Shown piece after piece: positions 8,013-17,418 of a DNA stretch of 64,000 bases (position 1 is the stretch's first letter; each line of letters opens with the position of its first letter). The stretch comes from Limosilactobacillus reuteri (GTDB taxonomy: Bacteria; Bacillota; Bacilli; Lactobacillales; Lactobacillaceae): assembly GCF_020784725.1 (NCBI RefSeq), contig NZ_JAJGTZ010000023.1, forward strand, positions 1 through 64,000. Reading direction: 5' to 3'. A program made the position numbers and the translations under genes. The notes beneath the pieces were generated by a model, which worked only from the letters and a program-made list of their open reading frames with translations, made no database searches and was not told the origin of the DNA.

Positions 8013-8585
8013 TTAGTTCTTTTTGGATAATATCTGCCTAACAATTATATCTATTTGTTGTTTAGTATTTTTCCATTGGTCATTAACTACGACATGCGCA
8101 ATTCCTTTTAAAGCCGCTGGTAGTACAAGATCACGGTGATACTCTTTGCTATGTAAACGAGAACGAATCGCACTCAATTTATCGCCGCGTAGTGTCATTC
8201 GCTTAGCTAAAGAAGCCATATGAGTAACGGTCAAGAAAATAATTACTGCTTGAGCACCAAGTTGTTGATGGTAAGTGACCGCACCAGCTGTATCAAGGAC
8301 AATTACATCATTTTTTCCTTGTTTCCATCCTTCTTCTAAGCCTTCTAATGAAGAACCATATTGAAATTGATCATAAGTTACTTGTTCAAGTAAATGAAGT
8401 TTTTTTAGAGAAGTCGGGTTTTCAAAATGATAGTCTACCCCATCTTGTTCCCCTGGACGTGGCCGTCGCGTTGTATGGGTGATTACCCGGTGCATATCAT
8501 AATGCTTTTGAAGATAGCTAGCGACAGTTGTTTTGCCCGCTCCAGCTGCTCCTGTCACGATAAACACATACTTATTATTTTTCAT
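8013..8585 (-). CDS. Guanylate-kinase-like P-loop protein
   Basis: 190 aa with Walker A GAAGAGKTT at about 12-20, the guanylate-kinase GMP-binding signature (TRRPRPGEQDGVDYHF) at about 40-55, and a later basic lid-like RxxxRG segment. This suggests phosphotransfer from ATP to a nucleotide such as GMP. It is shorter and more divergent than the housekeeping Gmk of Firmicutes (about 205 aa), so it may be a paralogue. The ATG lacks a clear ribosome-binding site and lies six bases after the NUDIX stop, suggesting translational coupling. Confidence 0.75.
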   Translation of the reverse strand: MKNNKYVFIVTGAAGAGKTTVASYLQKHYDMHRVITHTTRRPRPGEQDGVDYHFENPTSLKKLHLLEQVTYDQFQYGSSLEGLEEGWKQGKNDVIVLDTAGAVTYHQQLGAQAVIIFLTVTHMASLAKRMTLRGDKLSAIRSRLHSKEYHRDLVLPAALKGIAHVVVNDQWKNTKQQIDIIVRQILSKKN

Positions 8586-8591
8586 AATTAT

Positions 8592-9002
8592 TTATTTTAA
8601 ATGATCGTTAACTTGATCTAACAATTCTTTTAAATTCTCATAGGTTAAACGTTCACGAGCATCTTGATAATTGAACCATCCACAATTCTTAATCTCTTCT
8701 GCTTGCAAGTGAATCTCTTCCTTATTATCTAACTCGGCAGTATAAAGGGTCATTTGCTTATGATTGCCATTTGGTAAGTCGTATTCTGTATATACCTTAA
8801 AACTTGTATCAATTAGTAATTCTAATTGTGTTTCTTCCTTAATTTCACGAATTGCAGTTTCCTCCAATGATTCATTGCCTTCAACGTGACCTTTGGGGAA
8901 GCCCCAAAAGTGTCCTTTATTTTGACTTTCTAAGAGTAAATACTCAATTCCATTTTCGCCTTGACGATATACAACTGCTCCACTAGTAACTTCAATTGCC
9001 AT
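8592..9002 (-). CDS. NUDIX hydrolase (diadenosine tetraphosphatase type)
   Basis: 136 aa containing a full NUDIX box, GHVEGNE...REIKEET, in the order Gx5Ex7REUxEExGU, preceded by FWGFPKG as in asymmetric Ap4A hydrolases. It probably cleaves dinucleoside polyphosphates or other nucleoside diphosphate derivatives. The frame extends to 9098, but the ATG at 9002 is preceded by AGAGGG at seven bases and matches the family N terminus (AIEVTSGAVVYR). It is the first gene of the minus-strand run NUDIX, kinase-like, Fur. Confidence 0.87.
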   Translation of the reverse strand: MAIEVTSGAVVYRQGENGIEYLLLESQNKGHFWGFPKGHVEGNESLEETAIREIKEETQLELLIDTSFKVYTEYDLPNGNHKQMTLYTAELDNKEEIHLQAEEIKNCGWFNYQDARERLTYENLKELLDQVNDHLK

Positions 9003-9130
9003 TTTTATCCCTCTTTTGTAATTAAATTTTTCTAATTTACTTTTAATATTAACTAAGGTATCATTATTAATTATAAACGTGACGAACCATTTCGGCACGT
9101 AAAATTTATTATAGCAAAGGTGGGTTAAAG

Positions 9131-10522
9131 ATGAGCTTAAACATTATGCGAAAAGAAAGTCTTGATCGGTATCTTGGTGAAGACAAGCTTTTCGTTAAAT
9201 CAATGAATGCTCGTGATCTCATGGCAATTGGGATCGGTACTGTTATTGGTACCGGGATTTTCATTCTCCCTGGAACAATTGCCGCAAATTCAGCTGGACC
9301 AGGAGTGTCATTGTCATTTCTGTTTTCAGCGATTGTCTGTGCGCTAGCTGCAATGTGTTATGCTGAGTTTGCTTCTGCATTACCAGTTGCTGGGAGTGCT
9401 TACTCGTACGGAAATGTAGTGTTTGGTGAATTCCTTGGCTGGTTGCTTGGATGGGCATTAGTGCTTGAATACATGTTAGCTGTTGCATCTGTTTCTACAG
9501 GTTGGGCAGCCTACTTCAATACATTACTTGAAGGATTTGGTGTTCATCTTCCTAAAGCACTTTCAGGTCCATTCGATCCAGCCCATGGTACCTACATAAA
9601 TATCGTGGCGGTTGTAATTGTTCTTTTAATTACAATAATGCTTGCACGGGGGATGCAATCTTCACTGCGCATCAACAACATTGCTGTTTTCCTTAAAATT
9701 GCAATTATCTTAATCTTTATTATTGTTGGTTTCTTCTTTATTAAGCCCCAAAATTACCATCCCTTCCTTCCATACCACATGAAGGGTGTGATTCACGGGG
9801 CAACGATTGGTTTCTTTGCTTACCTTGGATTCGACTGTGTTTCTAGTTCAGCCGCCGAAGTTAAGAATCCTAAACGAAATATGCCTCTAGGAATTATTGG
9901 GACACTTGCTGTTGCAACAATCTTATATACCGGTGTTGCCATCGTTCTAACAGGAATGGTTAAGTATACCAAACTTGATGTTGCTAATCCGGTGGCATTC
10001 GCCTTACAGATGGTTCATCAAGACTGGTTGGCAGAATTATTGTCAATCGGGGCTTTGATCGGAATGTTCACAATGATGGTTTCAATGATCTACTCTAGTT
10101 CTCGTTTGATCTATGCAATTGGTCGTGATGGTTTACTTCCTTCATTCTTAGGAAAGCTTGATAAAAAGAGTCACTCGCCACAGATAGCATTATGGATTGT
10201 TGCTATCATTATTGCGATCATGGGCGGTCTTGTTTCCCTTGATCAACTTACAAGTTTGGTTAACATTGGGACATTATTTGCTTTCATGCTTGTTTCATTT
10301 GGGATTATTCCCCTGCGTAAGCGAAAAGATATTGGTAATCGTGGAGGCTTTAAAGTTCCCCTCTACCCTGTTCTTCCAATTCTTTCTGGCCTTGCCTGCC
10401 TTGGCATGATGACCCAGCTACAAAAAGAAACGTACATTGGAGCAGCAATTTGGTTTGGGATCGGAATTGTCATCTACTTCACTTACGGCTACTGGCACAG
10501 TAAGTTAGCAGATAAGAATTAA
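9131..10522 (+). CDS. APC-family amino acid permease (cationic amino acid transporter type)
   Basis: 463 aa with about twelve membrane helices. The N terminus (LMAIGIGTVIGTGIFILPG) carries the unwound GxG substrate-binding segment of APC transporters. It most resembles the YfnA/CAT subgroup, which exchanges or imports amino acids with protons across the cytoplasmic membrane. Substrate is not decided by sequence. AAAGGTGGG precedes the ATG. It is transcribed divergently from the NUDIX gene and ends in its own terminator. Confidence 0.87.
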   Translation: MSLNIMRKESLDRYLGEDKLFVKSMNARDLMAIGIGTVIGTGIFILPGTIAANSAGPGVSLSFLFSAIVCALAAMCYAEFASALPVAGSAYSYGNVVFGEFLGWLLGWALVLEYMLAVASVSTGWAAYFNTLLEGFGVHLPKALSGPFDPAHGTYINIVAVVIVLLITIMLARGMQSSLRINNIAVFLKIAIILIFIIVGFFFIKPQNYHPFLPYHMKGVIHGATIGFFAYLGFDCVSSSAAEVKNPKRNMPLGIIGTLAVATILYTGVAIVLTGMVKYTKLDVANPVAFALQMVHQDWLAELLSIGALIGMFTMMVSMIYSSSRLIYAIGRDGLLPSFLGKLDKKSHSPQIALWIVAIIIAIMGGLVSLDQLTSLVNIGTLFAFMLVSFGIIPLRKRKDIGNRGGFKVPLYPVLPILSGLACLGMMTQLQKETYIGAAIWFGIGIVIYFTYGYWHSKLADKN

Positions 10523-10546
10523 TAGCAAAAATTTAAAAGTTACGTC

Positions 10547-10578
10547 GAGAGTGGAAGGTGATTTTCTACTCTCTTTTT
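10547..10578 (+). terminator. Terminator after the APC permease
   Basis: GAGAGT pairs with ACTCTC, extended by GGAA/TTTC with one bulge, and is followed by a T run. Confidence 0.65.
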
Positions 10579-10602
10579 CATTTAAGATAGCAATTTGCAT
10601 TA

Positions 10603-10702
10603 AATACCATTTTTTTGATAAGGTAGTACTACTTACTTTTTTCATTTACAAGGAGGAATCAATTAGTTAGGCTAATATTTGATCACATACGCCTAATTTT
10701 TT
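10603..10702 (+). promoter_or_regulatory. Unusual leader of the MFS gene: palindrome, displaced SD, hairpin
   Basis: A perfect ten-base palindrome GTAGTACTAC (10623-10632) is followed by an ideal AAGGAGG (10650-10656), which is 46 bases from the ATG and has no start codon at normal spacing. TTAGGC (10667-10672) can pair with GCCTAA (10691-10696), which is followed by six T. Folding this hairpin would bring the Shine-Dalgarno sequence closer to the ATG, or it could act as an attenuator. The role is inferred. Confidence 0.4.
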
Positions 10703-12007
10703 ATGGAATATACAAAGAAGAATTACAAAAAAGCACCTTTATCATCAATTCACTTTCGAATATATTTTGCCCTCGCTCTTGGACAAATTGCTTGTGGTTT
10801 TGCGCTTGGAATTAGTGGAACCGCCCTTTCCCAAGCAACTGATTATATCAATATTACCGACTTTTGGGTTGGCCTAATTGGTGCTGGGAGTTTAATTGGA
10901 CTTGCTGGGAGTGTTTTAATGGGTAAAATCGCTGATCAATTTGGTCGGCGAAGAATGTTGATGCTCGATATGTATCTTTTTTCTATATTTTCTTTTTTGC
11001 AATTAATAACAACGAATCTTTTTATCCTGCTTGTCTTACGAATTTTAATCGGGTTAATGATTGCAATTGATTATACTGTTGGAAATGCTCTCTTGGTAGA
11101 ATGGTTACCAGCAAAAGAAAGCGGACGTTTCCAAAGCCAACTAATCATTTATTGGACAATCGGTTTTATTACTTCATATATCGCGGGAATTTTAATAACT
11201 GGTTTTGGTCCTCACAATTGGCAAGTCATTCTTGCATCAAGTGTCGTTCCAGGACTGATTGCTGCCATTTATCGGTCAATCTTCCGTATTCCTGCATCCC
11301 CAAGCTGGTTAGCAAGTCAAGGGAAAAATAAAACTGCTCAAAAACTAATTCAAAAACATCTCGGTAAAAAATGGGGATTATCATTAAAACAAATTCGTAG
11401 TAAAAAGCCAAAAGATGTCTCTCTTAAAACCCTCTTCAGTCCCCCTTATCGCCGAAAAACCATTGTTGGTGGCCTATTCTATGCTTGTCAGGCATTTTCA
11501 TTTTTCGGTATCAGTATTTTCTTGCCAATTCTCCTGAAAAGTATGAACCTTGGCAATGACAACCTCTCTGGGATTATCTATAATAGTTGCATCCTTATCG
11601 GCGTAATTTTCGGTAGTTTAATCTTCAAGATTCTTAGTAGACGGATGTTTTTAGTAGGAACATTTTTCCTTTCAGCAGTAGCACTAATCATATTGATGAT
11701 TAGCAATAACTTTTCACCTTTCTTTCAAATTAGCATTTTTGCTATTTTTGCGATAGTCTTATCGTCAGGACTTGTCCTTGATTATCCATATCCAACAGAA
11801 TTATTTGATATTAAGGTTCGAGCTAGTGGAGTTGGTACTTGTATCACCATCAGTCGTTTTGGAGCTGCTAGCGGAACATTCTTATTACCAATCTTAACTC
11901 ACCTTGGCGGGGCAATTCTCGCAATGCTAGTTTGTACTTTTGTTTTACTGATAGGTGGTACTATCTGTCTTTTATGGGCGCCTGAAACTTCACCAAAATA
12001 CATTTAA
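10703..12007 (+). CDS. MFS transporter
   Basis: 434 aa with twelve predicted membrane helices and the MFS motif GKIADQFGRRR between helices 2 and 3. The second half carries the usual central cytoplasmic loop (about 205-240). The general MFS type suggests proton-linked transport; it resembles sugar or organic-acid porters more than drug exporters, but substrate is not determined. An in-frame stop lies upstream, so translation must begin at or after the ATG at 10703, which has no adjacent ribosome-binding site. It is followed by a strong terminator. Confidence 0.82.
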   Translation: MEYTKKNYKKAPLSSIHFRIYFALALGQIACGFALGISGTALSQATDYINITDFWVGLIGAGSLIGLAGSVLMGKIADQFGRRRMLMLDMYLFSIFSFLQLITTNLFILLVLRILIGLMIAIDYTVGNALLVEWLPAKESGRFQSQLIIYWTIGFITSYIAGILITGFGPHNWQVILASSVVPGLIAAIYRSIFRIPASPSWLASQGKNKTAQKLIQKHLGKKWGLSLKQIRSKKPKDVSLKTLFSPPYRRKTIVGGLFYACQAFSFFGISIFLPILLKSMNLGNDNLSGIIYNSCILIGVIFGSLIFKILSRRMFLVGTFFLSAVALIILMISNNFSPFFQISIFAIFAIVLSSGLVLDYPYPTELFDIKVRASGVGTCITISRFGAASGTFLLPILTHLGGAILAMLVCTFVLLIGGTICLLWAPETSPKYI

Positions 12008-12017
12008 CATTAATAGA

Positions 12018-12056
12018 ATGGCCGGGAAAAATTCAAATTTTTCACCGACCATTTTT
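12018..12056 (+). terminator. Strong terminator after the MFS gene
   Basis: ATGG-CGG-AAAAATT pairs with AATTTTT-CCG-CCAT around a two-base loop with two small mismatches, followed by T residues. Confidence 0.75.
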
Positions 12057-12080
12057 AGTTTTATACATCGACACAATAGA

Positions 12081-13376
12081 TCAATCACTTTTACCAAATA
12101 AATACTTACGATCATGATAAATCACAAAAATACCAGTAATAACAAATAAAGTAATCATGCTAACCCGCAAATAAAACATCTCACGACTATATTGCAGTTC
12201 CTGTTGGTGATCGATATATGGAATAAGGAGCGCACTCTTATTATTAAGCTTAAAATATGAAATTAATTCCAAAACACCAAACAAAATAATTTGATTACAA
12301 AGCGAACCAAATACGGATAGTTTTTGGTCAATGCTACTATATTTATCGGGAACTTGTTCTCGTGCCCACTTCCCTAATAAGATGGCACAAAAGACTGTTA
12401 TAGCTGTCCCAAGTAAATATAGGTAATCGGTATACGTTAAGAATAAACCAAGGGTAAGACAGATAAGGGTAGTTTTATAACAAGCATTTAATGGTATCTT
12501 TTGCAATTTACCACTCAATGCACCCACTAACATTCCTGAAAGCATCAATTCGATAAAAACAATAAAAATCCAATAAGCTTTATTCTGTTGAAAAGCAAAT
12601 AGTAAAGTATAGATAATGACATAATTTTTGATCGCCCCGAGCCAAATACGAAATAGCTTAAAAGGTTGCCCAAGAATATTTCGTAGTTCAAGAATAATTC
12701 CAATAATTGCTAGCACGATTAGGACCCAACTAAAATCAGAAATTCGTCCCGTCTTCTTAAAAAAACTAATAATAAAAACAACTGTAAGCACAGCGATGGC
12801 AGGAAAAGCAGTTCTCAAATTAAAAGAGAATCTTAAATCCAGCGGTGTCTTATCTCGCTTAACAACAACGTAAGCATAAATAACTTCAAGTCCCAGAAAA
12901 AAGGTATAAAAAACAAAACCAACAACTAGTGGCAACTTCAACAGCAAAATTCCGAGGGCAATCAGTCCAATAATTACACTAAAGCCCGCGATAACATTTA
13001 CTCGCTTCAAATCAATCCCAGAAATTTCCTTATTAGGATCACCTAGTAATTTTAATCCCGTCACGCCAAAACCGATCAAGATTGCCGCCAAGCTAGCAAG
13101 CCACTCAAAGCGAAAATAAATTCCAATAGAAGCAAGGATTCCTCCAATAAAAGCGACAATTGAACAAAACTTAGTAACACCTGACCAAGAAGCTAAATTT
13201 AAACGGCCATCGAGAATAAAGGGCATTACTTTTTCAACAGAGTAAACAAAAATGAACGGCCAAACAAATGTAATTATATTTGCATGGGCAATGATAGAGA
13301 ATGCAAATAGCAACGTTGGAAATAGAATATAGCTTCGGGCAACAAATTCATGGTTAATTGCTAAAATTTTCTTCAT
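12081..13376 (-). CDS. Hypothetical polytopic membrane protein
   Basis: 431 aa, very hydrophobic, with about 12-13 predicted membrane helices and short loops; not recognised. There is no ATP-binding domain, signal peptide or conserved transporter signature that I can name. Helix number and length would suit a secondary carrier or a polymer or lipid flippase. ATG 13376 is chosen because GGAG lies seven bases upstream; the frame opens with TTG at 13382, too near that site. It stands alone between two terminators. A 'transporter' label would be inference only. Confidence 0.65.
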   Translation of the reverse strand: MKKILAINHEFVARSYILFPTLLFAFSIIAHANIITFVWPFIFVYSVEKVMPFILDGRLNLASWSGVTKFCSIVAFIGGILASIGIYFRFEWLASLAAILIGFGVTGLKLLGDPNKEISGIDLKRVNVIAGFSVIIGLIALGILLLKLPLVVGFVFYTFFLGLEVIYAYVVVKRDKTPLDLRFSFNLRTAFPAIAVLTVVFIISFFKKTGRISDFSWVLIVLAIIGIILELRNILGQPFKLFRIWLGAIKNYVIIYTLLFAFQQNKAYWIFIVFIELMLSGMLVGALSGKLQKIPLNACYKTTLICLTLGLFLTYTDYLYLLGTAITVFCAILLGKWAREQVPDKYSSIDQKLSVFGSLCNQIILFGVLELISYFKLNNKSALLIPYIDHQQELQYSREMFYLRVSMITLFVITGIFVIYHDRKYLFGKSD

Positions 13377-13434
13377 AATCAAACTCCGATCACTTTACCT
13401 TTTATTTTTAGTAAACCACATCCCCGCGTAAAAG

Positions 13435-13489
13435 AAAAAGAATCGGACTCCTAACATTATTTTTAATGCTAGAAGTTCGATTCTTTTTT
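13435..13489 (-). terminator. Bidirectional terminator after potD
   Basis: AAAGAATCG-ACT pairs with AGT-CGATTCTTT, with a further TAACATTA/TAATGCTA-like inner pairing and T/A tracts at both ends. It ends the pot operon. Confidence 0.7.
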
Positions 13490-13493
13490 ATAA

Positions 13494-14567
13494 CTATTTA
13501 GCAAACATCTTAAATTCTAAAAACAAATCATTGTATTCGCCTAAAACACGTAATGGCAAATCACGATATACTTGCAAATGCTTCATCGTTGTTTCAGGAG
13601 GGTAGAAAGCTTTGTTATTAGTAACTTTCTTAGGTAATTCTTTTTTAGCCGCTTTATTTGGTGTCGCGTATCCAACATATTGAGCATTTTGCGCTGCATT
13701 TTGGGGATCTAACATAAAGTTAATAAATTCGTAAGCCGCCTTTTTATTACGCGCTACTTTCGGAATTACCATGTTATCAAACCATATATTGCTTCCTTCG
13801 CTTGGTACAACATAGTGAAGGTGCGGATTAATATTCATCATTTCGCGCGCATCACCAGAATAGGTCACACCCACGGCTGCTTCATTTTGCTCCATATACA
13901 TCTTCATCTCATCAGCAATAATCGCTTTTACATTGGGCGTCAGCTGTTTTAAATGATCCTGCGCAAGCTTTAATTGATGATAATTAGTGGTATTAACAGA
14001 ATGATGCTGAGTAATAAGGGCAACCGCAAACACATCCCGTGCACTATCAATTAGCATAACATTATTTTTTAAATGCGGATTCCAAAGTTGTTCCCAATGT
14101 TGGACGTCTTTACCATTTACTTTTTGGTCATTGTAGATAATCCCTAACGTTCCCCAAAAATATGGGACAGAATAACGATTATCGGGGTCAAAAGAACGAT
14201 TTAAAAATTGCGAATCAATATACTTAAGGTTAGGTAATTTACGATGGTTAAGGGGAGCGATTAGATGCTCCTTTTTCATCCGTTGGACAGTGTATTCACT
14301 TGGCACAACAACATCATAATTAGTTCCCCCTTGCCGAATCTTAGTTAACATTGATTCGTTGCTATCAAAGGTTTCATAATCAACATGATAGCCAGTTTGA
14401 TGTTCAAATTTCGTTATCAATGCTGGATCAATATAGTCTCCCCAATTGTAAATTGTCAGTGTTTGTTTACCACCACCAGTTTTTTGTTGGTTAAAAGCGA
14501 TGTCCCCAAGCGCTAACAGGATACAAATAACGACAATTGCGAGGAATGCAGTAAATATCTTTTTCAT
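13494..14567 (-). CDS. potD: Spermidine/putrescine ABC transporter substrate-binding protein
   Basis: 357 aa. A hydrophobic N-terminal signal/anchor (about 4-24) is followed by the PotD/PotF fold starting TLTIYNWGDYIDP, with YDVVVPSEYTVQRM and the C-terminal AYEFINFMLDP segment conserved in polyamine-binding proteins. It captures spermidine or putrescine outside the membrane and delivers them to PotBC. There is no lipobox cysteine, so it is probably held by the N-terminal helix. Its start overlaps the potC stop by four bases (ATGA), making it the last gene of potABCD. Confidence 0.93.
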   Translation of the reverse strand: MKKIFTAFLAIVVICILLALGDIAFNQQKTGGGKQTLTIYNWGDYIDPALITKFEHQTGYHVDYETFDSNESMLTKIRQGGTNYDVVVPSEYTVQRMKKEHLIAPLNHRKLPNLKYIDSQFLNRSFDPDNRYSVPYFWGTLGIIYNDQKVNGKDVQHWEQLWNPHLKNNVMLIDSARDVFAVALITQHHSVNTTNYHQLKLAQDHLKQLTPNVKAIIADEMKMYMEQNEAAVGVTYSGDAREMMNINPHLHYVVPSEGSNIWFDNMVIPKVARNKKAAYEFINFMLDPQNAAQNAQYVGYATPNKAAKKELPKKVTNNKAFYPPETTMKHLQVYRDLPLRVLGEYNDLFLEFKMFAK

Positions 14568-15382
14568 TGAGCATCCCCCTCTTTAACAGCCACAATCCGT
14601 GTTCGTCGACCGCCACGTTTACTAATAAGGTAATAGCCAATTACTAACAGAAGTGAAACAATAAACATTAACGTAGAGAGAGCATTGATTTCAAGATTGA
14701 TTCCTTGACGTGCCCGCGAATATATTTCCACCGATAACGTTGAGAAACCATTTCCAGTAACAAAGAAGGTCACAGCAAAGTCATCAAGGGAATACGTAAA
14801 AGCCATAAAATAGCCCGCAAAAATACCAGGAGTAATTGACGGAAGGATTACCCGGGAAAGAACTTGCCAGCGACTGGCCCCTAAATCATAGGCAGCATCT
14901 ACTAATGTTGGGGACATTTCATTTAATTTCGGCAAAACCATTAAAACGACAATCGGAATACAAAAAGCAATATGGCTTAAGAGGACTGATATAAAGCCTA
15001 GTCTCACTCCCAGCATGGTGAAAAAGATTAAAAAGCTTGCCCCAATAATTACATCGGGCGAAACCATTAAAACATTATTCAAGGATAACAAACTATTCTT
15101 CCATGGGCGCCGTGCATCCTTAATTGCTAAGGCCCCTAATGTACCGATAATCGTTGCTAGTAATGACGCCAAAAATGCTACTAACAAGGTATTGATAACA
15201 ATGGTAATCATTCGCGTATCCGCAAGTAAATCCGCATAGTGTTGCCAAGAAAAGCCATGATATTTTTCCATTGTTTGACCACTGCTAAAGGAAAAAACAA
15301 CTAGATATAAAATTGGCGCATATAAAATCACAAAAACTAACGCAAGGTATGCTTTTCCCCATGACCATCGCTGCTTTTTCAT
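14564..15382 (-). CDS. potC: Polyamine ABC transporter permease
   Basis: 272 aa with six predicted membrane helices and the binding-protein-dependent EAA loop (AAYDLGASRWQVLSRVILPSI, about 160-180) that contacts the ATPase PotA. It forms the channel with PotB. Its start overlaps the potB stop by one base (TAATG), so translation is coupled. The length is typical for PotC. Confidence 0.93.
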   Translation of the reverse strand: MKKQRWSWGKAYLALVFVILYAPILYLVVFSFSSGQTMEKYHGFSWQHYADLLADTRMITIVINTLLVAFLASLLATIIGTLGALAIKDARRPWKNSLLSLNNVLMVSPDVIIGASFLIFFTMLGVRLGFISVLLSHIAFCIPIVVLMVLPKLNEMSPTLVDAAYDLGASRWQVLSRVILPSITPGIFAGYFMAFTYSLDDFAVTFFVTGNGFSTLSVEIYSRARQGINLEINALSTLMFIVSLLLVIGYYLISKRGGRRTRIVAVKEGDAQ

Positions 15383-16188
15383 TAATGGCGTCCTCCTTTC
15401 TGTTTCTTATCGCCAGTCATAAACATAATAATAAACATTGCAATAATCAAAACGACCCCAATCGTTGAACCCATTCCCCAATTTTGCGTTGTGAGGAAAT
15501 GTTCTTCAATTGCAGTCCCTAAAGTAATTACGCGATTTCCACCAATCAAGCGTGTAATCATAAAGAGAGAGAGAGAGGGAATGAAGACCGCCTGAATTCC
15601 TGCTTTTACGCCTGGCATCGAAAGAGGCCAAATCACACGACGAAAGGTTTGCCAATGGGTAGCACCCAAGTCATAGCTAGCATTTATTAGTGACGAGTTA
15701 ATTTCAGCCAGGTTATTGAAAATCGGCAAAACCATAAACGGAATTTCAATATAAGCAGCCACAAACATAAAACTAGCATCCGTGAACAAAAGCTGATGGC
15801 TCCCAAGTCCCATAAACTGGAGGAAACCGTTAATTGTTCCGGTTCGACTAAACAAACCAATAAACGCATAAGTCTTTAATAATAAGTTGATCCATGTTGG
15901 CAAAATCACTAATAACAACCAAAACTGCTTGTTAGGCAATCTATTTAAAACATAGGCAGTGGGATAACTAATCACTAATGTCACAAGCGTAATCAAAAAG
16001 GCATACCAGACAGAATTAAGCGTCATCTTAAGATAAACACCCGCTGTCAAGTATTCAGCATAGTTATTAAGGGTTAGCTGACCATTGATATTAAAAAATG
16101 ATTGATAAAGGATCAACACCAATGGAGCAATTACAAATAGGATAATCCACAATGCATATGGGACGATAAACATCGCTTTTTGCCGCAT
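15382..16188 (-). CDS. potB: Polyamine ABC transporter permease
   Basis: 268 aa with six predicted membrane helices and the permease EAA loop (ASYDLGATHWQTFRRVIWPLS) near residue 180. It is the partner of PotC in the membrane channel. The start overlaps the potA stop by one base (TAATG). Confidence 0.93.
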   Translation of the reverse strand: MRQKAMFIVPYALWIILFVIAPLVLILYQSFFNINGQLTLNNYAEYLTAGVYLKMTLNSVWYAFLITLVTLVISYPTAYVLNRLPNKQFWLLLVILPTWINLLLKTYAFIGLFSRTGTINGFLQFMGLGSHQLLFTDASFMFVAAYIEIPFMVLPIFNNLAEINSSLINASYDLGATHWQTFRRVIWPLSMPGVKAGIQAVFIPSLSLFMITRLIGGNRVITLGTAIEEHFLTTQNWGMGSTIGVVLIIAMFIIMFMTGDKKQKGGRH

Positions 16189-17279
16189 TAGTCCCCCTCC
16201 TCGTAGCTATCAAGGCGTGCATCAAAATCTTCTTCACTTTCGTTATACCGCATAACGTGAATATCTTCGGGGTCAAATGTAATCCCTACTTTAGCCCCAA
16301 CCTTTGTTTTATGAATGGAATTGATTTTCCACTTATGATTACGTTGGTCAATCACCGTAATTTGATAATCAACGCCACGGAAAAGCTGGGTTTCAACAGT
16401 ACCGACTAATTTTCCTTTTTCAACCGTCGTAATGTCAAGGTCTTCTGGTCGGATGACAACTTCAACCTTTTCGTTTGGTTTCATCCCCGCATCCACACAA
16501 TCAAAGTCTTGGCCATTGATTGAAACTACATAGTCTTTTTTCATAATGCCTGGGACAATATTGCTTTCGCCAATAAAATCAGCCACAAAATGGTTAAGCG
16601 GTTCATCGTAAATATCAACGGGAGTCCCACTCTGCTGAATCTTACCATCATTAATAATCATAATCTGGTCACTCATGGCTAATGCTTCTTCTTGGTCATG
16701 GGTAACAAAGATAAATGTAATCCCCAACCGCCGTTGCAATTGCCGCAATTCAGTCTGCATTTGAACCCGTAATTTATGGTCCAACGCAGACAAAGCTTCA
16801 TCCAATAATAGTACTTTCGGCTTATTAACGATTGCCCGCGCAATGGCAACTCGCTGTCTTTGCCCACCAGACATGGCCGTAATTTCACGATCATCATAGC
16901 CATCTAATTGAACCAAGTGCAAAGCTTCTTTTACGCGTTGTTTAATTTCTGCTTTTTTGACACCTTTAATTTGTAATCCAAAGGCAACATTTTCTGCTAC
17001 ATTCATATGAGGGAAAAGTGCGTAATCTTGAAAGACGGTATTGACTTGCCGTTGATTGGCTGGAATATCATTGATTTGCTTCCCATCAAAATAAATTTTT
17101 CCACTACTAGGATGATCAAAACCAGCAATTAAGCGTAAAATTGTTGTCTTTCCTGATCCCGATGGTCCTAATAAGGTATAAAATTTCCCGGCCTCAATTT
17201 CAAAGCTTATATCACGCAACACAACGTTATCATCATACTGTTTGCTTACATGCTGAAATTCCATTATGTTTTTTACCAT
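16188..17279 (-). CDS. potA: Polyamine ABC transporter ATP-binding protein
   Basis: 363 aa. An ABC ATPase domain carries Walker [10 protein letters not shown], signature MSGGQRQRV, Walker B LLLDEAL and the H-loop FVTHD; a C-terminal TOBE domain (about 270-350) is typical of PotA/MalK-type ATPases. It powers uptake of spermidine and putrescine. ATG 17279 is preferred because GGGGAAAC lies about eight bases upstream; the ATGs at 17300 and 17297 have no site. It is the first gene of the tightly overlapping potABCD operon. No murB gene precedes it, unlike in some other Firmicutes. Confidence 0.93.
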   Translation of the reverse strand: MVKNIMEFQHVSKQYDDNVVLRDISFEIEAGKFYTLLGPSGSGKTTILRLIAGFDHPSSGKIYFDGKQINDIPANQRQVNTVFQDYALFPHMNVAENVAFGLQIKGVKKAEIKQRVKEALHLVQLDGYDDREITAMSGGQRQRVAIARAIVNKPKVLLLDEALSALDHKLRVQMQTELRQLQRRLGITFIFVTHDQEEALAMSDQIMIINDGKIQQSGTPVDIYDEPLNHFVADFIGESNIVPGIMKKDYVVSINGQDFDCVDAGMKPNEKVEVVIRPEDLDITTVEKGKLVGTVETQLFRGVDYQITVIDQRNHKWKINSIHKTKVGAKVGITFDPEDIHVMRYNESEEDFDARLDSYEEGD

Positions 17280-17317
17280 CAGCGTTTCCCCAATCATCAT
17301 TTTTTAAACTAAGTCTT

Positions 17318-17345
17318 AGTATAAAGTATACGCCTTAAATCGCAA
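17318..17345 (-). promoter_or_regulatory. Promoter of potABCD
   Basis: On the minus strand, TTGCGA (-35, 17340-17345) and TATACT (-10, 17318-17323) are separated by 16 bases, about 40 bases before the potA start. Confidence 0.6.
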
Positions 17346-17418
17346 CACTGTTTATCCTAAGCAAATTATTATAAAAGTGCGATAATTAATATATCAAATT
17401 TTATACGAGGTGTTCCAG

